Origin: a virus
Reading direction: 5' to 3' (one strand)
DNA length: 20,701 nt
IMG/VR virus record: IMGVR_UViG_3300049855_000184
Location: 1-20,701 of that record
Translations under genes and position numbers: made by a program
In this document: positions 16,075-20,701 of the stretch, piece after piece
Layout of the letters: every line of letters starts with the position of its first letter
Position numbering within the stretch: position 1 is the first letter of the stretch
Notes under the pieces: model-generated
Databases searched by the model: none
What the model saw: the letters and a program-made list of their open reading frames with translations, nothing else
What the model was told of the DNA's origin: nothing

Positions 16075-16295
16075 TCGTCTTCGTCAGGTGCAGGTGGTGG
16101 AACTACTGGTTGCACGAGTGGTGGAACAACTGGAAATGGAAACTCACTTGAGTTTTTCATTTGCCAGCCGGGTTGGTAACCTTGTGTACCTTCCCAAATT
16201 TGTACTTCACCGGCAGCTTGCTTTGTTGCTGCTTCAGCTGCTGGCATGTTTTGTATGAACTCGCCATCCCAAACTACTTCAATTGCTCTTGACAT
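16071..16295 (-). CDS. Small putative capsid-docking protein with Pro-rich tail
   Basis: The 74-residue protein consists of the same roughly 54-residue N-terminal module as the next gene (WDGEFIQ, KQAAG, QIWEGTQGYQP), followed by a Pro/Val-rich tail and an acidic PDEDE end. GGAG lies seven bases before ATG 16295 and the 3' end overlaps the next gene as ATGA. It follows the capsid gene, separated by an intrinsic terminator. Known capsid decoration proteins often sit here. I infer that the shared module binds the capsid and that this gene makes a minimal, undecorated version. No characterised family was recognised. Confidence 0.6.
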   Translation of the reverse strand: MSRAIEVVWDGEFIQNMPAAEAATKQAAGEVQIWEGTQGYQPGWQMKNSSEFPFPVVPPLVQPVVPPPAPDEDE

Positions 16296-16311
16296 GTCTT
16301 TGCTCCAAGAA

Positions 16312-16339
16312 AGAAAGCCCGACCTAAATCGGGCTTTCT
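16312..16339 (-). terminator. Intrinsic terminator after the major capsid gene
   Basis: AGAAAGCCCGA and TCGGGCTTTCT form a perfect 11-bp stem with a 6-base loop, 11 bases past the capsid stop codon. On the minus strand the stem is followed by TTCTT. The next gene's ribosome site lies immediately beyond, so read-through is needed to express the following head and tail genes unless there is another start. It probably makes capsid mRNA more abundant than downstream mRNA. Confidence 0.85.
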
Positions 16340-16350
16340 GATTTCAACGA

Positions 16351-17703
16351 TTACCAGCTGACAGCGGTTAATTGCTGGACAGCACCGGAACGTACGACAG
16401 TCCAATCGAGTTCCCACATGGTACGCAGGGCAGCCGAATTGGTCTGGAACAGGGAGCGTTGTGGAGAAGCAACAACACCTGAACCCTGAGCGCCGGTAAC
16501 GAGTGGCAGTGGAGTGGTGTCTTCTTCGTGGATGGTGGCAACATCGGTACCCATGAACACAGGTACACCACCGGCGAAGTTGATTTCGGCGCAGTCAACC
16601 AGGAACACTTCCGAGTCGGGTACGTTCAAGCTGGTGACAATTGGATAGCCCATCAAACGACGGTCGGCAGTCGACGGATAAGCCAAGGTTCCAGTTGGGG
16701 TCAGGGTGGTCTGCAGGCCGATAAGGCGTTGCGGGTCCATAATCCAGACTGGGCGGCGGCCGAGTTGTGCGGAGGCCATTGCTTGAAGCATGACACGAAG
16801 GTCGGCAGTGATGTCGGCTTGGGTGTTGCCGGTGGATGGGCGGGTGTTGGCACCAAGAGCGTTAGCAATACCGGCCGGTTGAATTGCAGTTCCAGCACCG
16901 GTACCCAAGAACACACCGTCAAGGGCAATCGAAGTATCTTCAATCATCCACTGACGAATCAGGGTTTCGATGTTCGGAGTTGAGCGTCGGAACATTTCAG
17001 CCGTGAAGGTACCGATGACACCCAGTGATTTCGGGGTCAACAGCGTGCTTCCAGTCACCGCACCACCGACACGAATCGGTGAACCTTCAGCGCGAAAAGC
17101 AGCAGCAAGAGTTTTGCTACGGTTTGCGCGGGTCGGGATGTAGATGCTGTTGAAGCCGTCGAAGCTGAAACTGTTCATTGGCAAATTTGCAACGACCGAT
17201 TCAGGGGTCAGCAAATCCATGAAGGCACCGTAGGCTTGCTGGGTCAGTTCCTGCGCCCAGGTTGGCACGTTGGTCATGGCCGGATTTTGGGCAGCTTTCA
17301 TCACCAGGAACTCGGCGACTGCTTTGGTTTCTTCGTAGTCACGGTGTTTGCCGTAACGAGCTTCCATGACAGAAGCAATTGGCACTCGACCAACATAGGC
17401 TTCGAAAGTACACAGGGCCGAACGAACCAACAGGCTCACTGGGTCTTTGTGGTCGGCTTTGTTGTGCTCTTGGACATGGCCGGACTTGCCAGTCTGTGCT
17501 TGACGAGCAAAAGCTTGCTCAGCACGCTGGAACGATTCCAATGACTTGGTTTCGCTTTCGATTTCAGCCGAAATTACATCAACATTGGTGATGGCAGTTT
17601 CGTCGGTGGGGTTGTCTTCCATTGCCTTAATGGCAAGAACCAGGGCATCTTTCTTTGCCGTGATTAGTGCCTGTTTGGCAACAATTTGGTCAGTAAGTTT
17701 CAT
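16351..17703 (-). CDS. Major capsid protein, HK97 fold, with N-terminal scaffold region
   Basis: This 450-residue protein starts at ATG 17703, with GGAG seven bases upstream and a TGATG junction with the protease stop; GTG 17706 is less likely. Residues 1-90 are helical and charged (IVAKQALITAKKDALVLAI, SAEIESETKSLESFQRAEQ), the scaffold-like delta domain that the prohead protease removes in HK97-type phages. The rest is the coat fold: VPTWAQELTQQAYGAFMDLL, NSIYIPTRANRSKTLAAAF near 190, the spine-like TPKSLGVIGTFTAEMFRRSTPNIETLIRQ, and the conserved ALDGVFLGTGAGTAIQPAGI near 263. The A-domain follows with WIMDPQRLIGLQ. Codon use looks more GC-rich and even than in most neighbours, as expected for the most abundant protein. 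Confidence 0.93.
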   Translation of the reverse strand: MKLTDQIVAKQALITAKKDALVLAIKAMEDNPTDETAITNVDVISAEIESETKSLESFQRAEQAFARQAQTGKSGHVQEHNKADHKDPVSLLVRSALCTFEAYVGRVPIASVMEARYGKHRDYEETKAVAEFLVMKAAQNPAMTNVPTWAQELTQQAYGAFMDLLTPESVVANLPMNSFSFDGFNSIYIPTRANRSKTLAAAFRAEGSPIRVGGAVTGSTLLTPKSLGVIGTFTAEMFRRSTPNIETLIRQWMIEDTSIALDGVFLGTGAGTAIQPAGIANALGANTRPSTGNTQADITADLRVMLQAMASAQLGRRPVWIMDPQRLIGLQTTLTPTGTLAYPSTADRRLMGYPIVTSLNVPDSEVFLVDCAEINFAGGVPVFMGTDVATIHEEDTTPLPLVTGAQGSGVVASPQRSLFQTNSAALRTMWELDWTVVRSGAVQQLTAVSW

Positions 17704-18320
17704 CACAGTTCTCCGCGGGCGCGTTGAGCGCGGGTTGCATGTATAAGCGCATAAATTCCACGCTTGTGAGCAGCCTGATAGCGGAGCGACTGCTCCTCGG
17801 CTGATTTGTTCACCATATCACCGATGTTGCCAACTGGCTCGGTGGTAAAGAACTCTTTCATTTCGTCCTCGGTCATGTTCAGTGACTTCGCAACCATGAC
17901 GGCGCGTGGGTGCATCGGAACAGACACGAGACTAACTTCGAGTAATTCCGACTCGAAGTACTTCATACCACGTGGTTGCATCGGCTCGGCTTTCAAACCT
18001 ACAAAGCCTACAGACACAGCCTTCAAGATGCCTTCTTCAATCAGGGCACGAGCAAGGTCAGCTACTTGGCTGGTACCTTTAGCTGCGAGAGTCAGGTCAC
18101 CCAGCAAAGCGTCATTGACGATGCGCAGGTTTTTCCAGATGCCGACTGGCATGTCACCCTGTCGATGCGACATAAGGGCAACTGGGTTCTTCTTGAAGTT
18201 GTCTAACTTCCAACCCTTTTGGACGATGACGTCGCCCACACGGTCAGGGGTTTCCGCAGACAGCACGAAGGTCGGAGTATCTAATACCCGACCTGCACTT
18301 GACTTGTGGACGATTTCCAT
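17703..18320 (-). CDS. Prohead maturation protease (HK97/U35 type)
   Basis: The 205-residue serine protease shows the expected motifs: RVGDVIVQKGWKLDNFKKNPVALMSH with catalytic H52, the LKAVSVGF segment with nucleophile S103, and the late conserved block ELLEVSLVSVPMHPRA (about 125-140). This enzyme trims the capsid protein's N-terminal region inside the prohead, allowing expansion. AGAGG lies eight bases before ATG 18320, with a clear sigma70-like promoter upstream, so capsid and protease can be transcribed apart from the terminases. The C-terminal 60 residues are charged and helical and may target the enzyme to the scaffold domain. The stop overlaps the capsid start. Confidence 0.92.
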   Translation of the reverse strand: MEIVHKSSAGRVLDTPTFVLSAETPDRVGDVIVQKGWKLDNFKKNPVALMSHRQGDMPVGIWKNLRIVNDALLGDLTLAAKGTSQVADLARALIEEGILKAVSVGFVGLKAEPMQPRGMKYFESELLEVSLVSVPMHPRAVMVAKSLNMTEDEMKEFFTTEPVGNIGDMVNKSAEEQSLRYQAAHKRGIYALIHATRAQRARGEL

Positions 18321-18332
18321 AGCTGGAACCTC

Positions 18333-18360
18333 TTGACATATTTACTATTTCTAATATAAT
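18333..18360 (+). promoter_or_regulatory. Consensus-like promoter facing the opposite way
   Basis: On the plus strand, TTGACA (18333-18338) and TATAAT (18355-18360) are both exact consensus hexamers separated by 16 bases. The -10 overlaps that of the minus-strand protease promoter, so the two cannot be used at once. A transcript would run rightward, antisense to the large terminase gene. The region is AT-rich, so chance matching is possible, but two perfect hexamers at legal spacing are notable. Confidence 0.5.
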
Positions 18361-18387
18361 GATATCATAAAACGTAGGAAAAGTCAA
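18359..18387 (-). promoter_or_regulatory. sigma70-like promoter for protease and capsid genes
   Basis: On the minus strand, TTGACT (18387-18382), a 17-base spacer and TATCAT (18364-18359) form a good sigma70-type promoter. TG one base before the -10 gives an extended -10 (TATGATATCAT). Transcription would start near 18352 and read into the protease at 18320. The -10 lies in the palindrome ATGATATCAT (18359-18368). Confidence 0.72.
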
Positions 18388-18417
18388 GAAAAATATCGAC
18401 AAACGTATCTGAACGTA
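18371..18417. repeat. Three AACGTA motifs in the terminase-protease gap
   Basis: AACGTA occurs at 18371-18376, 18402-18407 and 18412-18417. The offsets of 31 and 10 bases would put all three on one face of the helix. They lie between the promoter-like elements and could be binding sites for a regulator. The motif is short and also occurs in coding DNA elsewhere, so this is tentative. Confidence 0.3.
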
Positions 18418-18442
18418 GTCTGAATGGATAATTTATCAACGG

Positions 18443-18471
18443 TTGATTTTTAGATTTAGATATGATATAAT
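18443..18471 (+). promoter_or_regulatory. Second plus-strand promoter-like element
   Basis: TTGATT (18443-18448), a 17-base spacer and TATAAT (18466-18471) with an extended -10 (TATGATATAAT). The element ACGGTTGATT...ATGATATAAT is almost the same as the terminase promoter on the other strand near 20.68 kb. Its transcript would start near 18478 and run antisense through the end of the large terminase gene. No plus-strand gene follows. Confidence 0.5.
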
Positions 18472-18480
18472 CCACATACG

Positions 18481-20058
18481 TCAGCCTATAAACGCTGCAG
18501 CATCGAAATTGGATACCACGGAACGCTCATACGAGCCCAGCGCCATGATGCTGGCAACGGCCGGGTCAATCTTTCCGTATGACTTAGCTTTGGTTAGCTT
18601 TCTGTTACCAGCAGCATCTTTCTCTAGCACAGCGTTGGAGAACGCCCATTTCAAAACTGGGTCGCCACCATGAGTGACTCGAGCATTCAGTAACATTTCT
18701 TCCATAGCTTCCACGGCTGGACTCATGTCCTTAAAGCCTTGACCATGTGGTACCAGTATCTCGACTGGGAAGTTCGGGTCTAGCTTAATTAGTTCGTTCT
18801 TGAGTATGTCGAACCTCCAGCGGTCAAAATTGATTCGTCGTACATCAAACATTTTCATCTGGTCGAGTATGTACTGGGCTACGAATGAGTACTCGACCGA
18901 AGCGCCGGGTGGAGTAACTATGAACCCACGCTGAATCCAGTCAAGGTACGGGGCGCGAGATAGCCTTGCCAGTTCAGCAATGTTTTCCTGAGGTAGAAAC
19001 GATTTGCAATGTAACGCATAGCTGTTTTCCCCTAGCTCAATAGCCATAGCCACAGAGCTCAAGTCATTTCGTGACGAGAGGTCGATGCCCATATGTACAG
19101 GCTTACCACGCAAATCCTCAAGCTCAAACGGGATGGCGCACTTCTTCCAGACCGTGGGTATCACAAAGACTGCCACAGCTGCAGTTCGTTGGTTAAGGTA
19201 CAGGTTGCGGAATGCCATTTCCATTGACGGCGAGTTCTTAGCTTTAAGTGCGTAGGAACGCATCTCGTCGATTGAGCGGAAAGAGCTTAGAGCTGGATTG
19301 CAACGATGCCAGACTTCCTCGTCCCAAATGGACAGACCTTCAGCTTCCAGTTCCTCGTCAGTCGGAGCGCTGTAGTCCACTAAGACGAAAGATGGGTCAA
19401 TAATCGAACCGTCGTTGACATTGCGGCCATAGTCCACCAACTGTGAAAGTAGAGCTTCGTCGTTCGGAGCTTGGGTTGAAATCACGATGAACAAGGGCTG
19501 TTTCTGAGCGCCTTGTGATGATTGCAAGACATCATACAATACTCGGTTGGCACCCATCTGAGCAAGTTCGTCGAAAATCACCACAGCAGGGTTTAGCCCG
19601 TGCTTTGAACGGGCTTCTGATGAAATTGAGTGGTAGGACGACGAGTTCTTTGGGCAGAATACTCTTTTGCCAGAATCCACGCATTTTAGTAGTCCAGACA
19701 ACTCCTCGTCAGAGTGTACGATGGTTGCAATGGTACGGTAGATAATAGCTGCCTGCTCACGCTCGAACGCAGCGCTGATAATTTGCTCGTTGTACCCAGC
19801 CAACGGTCCAACAAGGTGGGCAATCACAAGACAGGCAATAAGCGTGGTTTTGCCGTTTTTCCGTGGAATTGTGAGCACGGCTTGTCGCACCTGACGCACA
19901 GTCAAACCTTTAGAGTTCTTAGTGACTGGCCCATAAACTTTTGCAATGTAGTCTTTCTGGAAGTCATCCAGTACGGTCATTACGGTTGGGTCTTCGAGCG
20001 ATGGCAGCGTCTCGATGAACGCAATGATGTCGTCAACTAGACGCTTATTGTACGTCAT
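18481..20058 (-). CDS. Terminase large subunit
   Basis: The 525-residue packaging motor has an ATPase and a nuclease domain. Walker A is PRKNGKTT at residues 65-72; Walker B is VVIFDE at 159-164, followed by LAQMGANRVLYDVL. The coupling motif is VISTQAP near 192-198. The RNaseH-like nuclease begins at VHMGIDLSSRNDLSS with metal-binding D326, and later has INFDRWRFDILK near 409-420. It cuts concatemeric DNA and pumps it into the prohead through the portal. ATG 20058 is chosen since GGAG lies six bases upstream; the frame opens further (ATG 20097) but only inside the small-subunit gene. It overlaps the small subunit by 14 bases. Likely of the HK97/P27-associated terminase group. Confidence 0.95.
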   Translation of the reverse strand: MTYNKRLVDDIIAFIETLPSLEDPTVMTVLDDFQKDYIAKVYGPVTKNSKGLTVRQVRQAVLTIPRKNGKTTLIACLVIAHLVGPLAGYNEQIISAAFEREQAAIIYRTIATIVHSDEELSGLLKCVDSGKRVFCPKNSSSYHSISSEARSKHGLNPAVVIFDELAQMGANRVLYDVLQSSQGAQKQPLFIVISTQAPNDEALLSQLVDYGRNVNDGSIIDPSFVLVDYSAPTDEELEAEGLSIWDEEVWHRCNPALSSFRSIDEMRSYALKAKNSPSMEMAFRNLYLNQRTAAVAVFVIPTVWKKCAIPFELEDLRGKPVHMGIDLSSRNDLSSVAMAIELGENSYALHCKSFLPQENIAELARLSRAPYLDWIQRGFIVTPPGASVEYSFVAQYILDQMKMFDVRRINFDRWRFDILKNELIKLDPNFPVEILVPHGQGFKDMSPAVEAMEEMLLNARVTHGGDPVLKWAFSNAVLEKDAAGNRKLTKAKSYGKIDPAVASIMALGSYERSVVSNFDAAAFIG

Positions 20059-20596
20059 AGTCTTCTCCACCAAACATGAGTCTTGAGCGCTTAGCACCTA
20101 CACGACCTTCCACCAGACCTTTCAAACCTTCAGCTGTTTGCTTTGCTGTTAGTATTCGGTCTTGGGTCTTTTGCGTGATGCCAAGTTGTGGTGAGAGTCG
20201 TAACCGTACAGCCAGCATACGGGCCTGCACCTGTAGCTTTTGTAACTGGGCTAACTCCTCGATTTCCATAGCCATGCCAGACGAACCTAAGTAGTGTTTG
20301 ACCGACGCGATGTTCCAGCAATACTGAGCTATCAGGTCGTACTCGGTCTGGCGGAAGTGCATTTCGGGAGCGTTGTGAAGTATTTGCTTCCAAACGGTCT
20401 TCGCTTCTTCCATTAGGTAGTCAGGTGGTGGAGTATCTCGACCCATGAACGTCTCAACATCAGCGTCGATGAGTGCTTCGAGATGCTCCAGCTCTTCTTG
20501 TAAGTCTGACTTTTTGCCAAGACGCTCTTGCATGGCGTTCATGGCTATTTTCTTGGCTTTGGAGTTCTTTAATGATAGTTCATCAAAACTGGACAT
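20045..20596 (-). CDS. Terminase small subunit, P27-like
   Basis: The 183-residue, mostly helical protein precedes the large terminase and overlaps it by 14 bases. The central part matches P27-family small terminases: PPDYLMEEAKTVWKQILHNAPEMHFRQTEYDLIAQYCWNIA (about 57-97), the familiar 'P-x-x-L-x-x-x-A-x-x-x-W' start followed by D-x-x-x-L-x-x-Y-C. C-terminal LRLSPQLGITQKTQDRI fits the family's usual L-G-L-x-P-x-x-R-x-R/K block. It recognises the phage DNA and feeds it to the large subunit. AGAGG lies about five bases before ATG 20596, and a good promoter lies about 70 bases upstream, so this is probably the first gene of the late operon. Confidence 0.88.
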   Translation of the reverse strand: MSSFDELSLKNSKAKKIAMNAMQERLGKKSDLQEELEHLEALIDADVETFMGRDTPPPDYLMEEAKTVWKQILHNAPEMHFRQTEYDLIAQYCWNIASVKHYLGSSGMAMEIEELAQLQKLQVQARMLAVRLRLSPQLGITQKTQDRILTAKQTAEGLKGLVEGRVGAKRSRLMFGGEDYDVQ

Positions 20597-20624
20597 AGTG
20601 ACCTCTGTGCTGACGCTGCTTGGT

Positions 20625-20636
20625 GCCCACGTGGGC
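20625..20636. repeat. Perfect palindrome GCCCACGTGGGC in the terminase leader
   Basis: This 12-bp palindrome lies between the terminase promoter and the small-subunit start. In RNA it could form a 4-bp GC stem with an ACGT loop; in DNA it is a symmetric site for a dimeric protein. Either a regulator site or a packaging-start recognition element is possible. Confidence 0.4.
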
Positions 20637-20662
20637 GGATGTGCGTTTACTGACTATATTTC

Positions 20663-20690
20663 ATTATATCATACGTACGTGGAGAATCAA
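20663..20690 (-). promoter_or_regulatory. sigma70-like promoter upstream of the terminase genes
   Basis: On the minus strand, TTGATT (20690-20685), a 16-base spacer and a perfect TATAAT (20668-20663) with an extended -10 TG. The spacer contains ACGTACGT (20673-20680), the same octamer found as inverted repeats near 8.7 kb. The leader from the predicted start to ATG 20596 is about 60 bases. It probably drives the whole packaging and structural operon. Confidence 0.75.
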
Positions 20691-20701
20691 CCGTCGGGTT
20701 C

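Noticed and set aside
17806-18336. 176-codon plus-strand open frame opposite the prohead protease
   Set aside because: The minus-strand frame carries all protease motifs; this one has no homologous look or ribosome site, and the plus-strand promoters start downstream of it.
18435-18451. ATCAAC-G-GTTGAT followed by TTTTT as a plus-strand terminator
   Set aside because: The stem allows only about five AT-rich pairs with a three-base loop, and the sequence overlaps a promoter -35 element; too weak to call.
1-20701. Prophage signs such as integrase, attachment sites or bacterial flanking genes
   Set aside because: None visible; the window is wholly phage structural genes, so lytic or temperate lifestyle cannot be decided.

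Overview
This window is a stretch of tailed bacteriophage (or prophage) DNA that holds the virion-assembly module of a siphovirus with a long, non-contractile tail. All recognisable genes lie on the minus strand, so the operon reads from right (20.7 kb) to left (1). Adjacent genes are packed with ATGA, GTGA or TAATG overlaps. An HK97-type protease, capsid and portal, a lambda-type G/GT chaperone frameshift, an NlpC/P60 tail hydrolase and a J-like tip protein point to a Caudoviricetes siphovirus. The genes acting on peptidoglycan, the Sec-type secreted protein and the Shine-Dalgarno/sigma70-like signals fit a bacterial, probably Gram-negative, host. I cannot name the host.

Packaging and head (20.7 to 13.7 kb, in transcription order): a sigma70-like promoter, small terminase (P27-like), large terminase, a 160-bp regulatory gap with several promoter-like elements on both strands, prohead protease, major capsid protein with an N-terminal scaffold-like region, and a strong intrinsic terminator. 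Two accessory genes that share a homologous N-terminal module follow, the second carrying a lectin-like extension, and then the portal. The portal lies downstream of the capsid gene, unlike the usual terminase-portal-protease-capsid order.

Accessory block (13.7 to 11.4 kb): a coiled-coil/carbohydrate-binding-like/collagen-like fibre protein, a secreted low-complexity Gln-rich protein, and a YkuD-type L,D-transpeptidase. These three sit between the portal and the head-tail connector and are the most unusual content of the window. They look like a surface or envelope cargo inserted into the structural operon.

Neck and tail (11.4 to 1 kb): gp6-like connector, head closure protein, gpZ/gp10-like neck protein, tail terminator, major tail protein, and an unusually long 190-bp spacer holding a branched GC-rich stem and ACGTACGT inverted repeats. 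Next come tail assembly chaperones G and GT (a -1 frameshift at GGGAAAG), tape measure, a DUF1833-like protein, the NlpC/P60 peptidase, the J-like tip protein, a further tip or fibre protein, and the N-terminal 366 codons of a tail fibre that runs off the left edge. No tRNA, CRISPR array, insertion sequence, integrase, lysis or replication gene was recognised.
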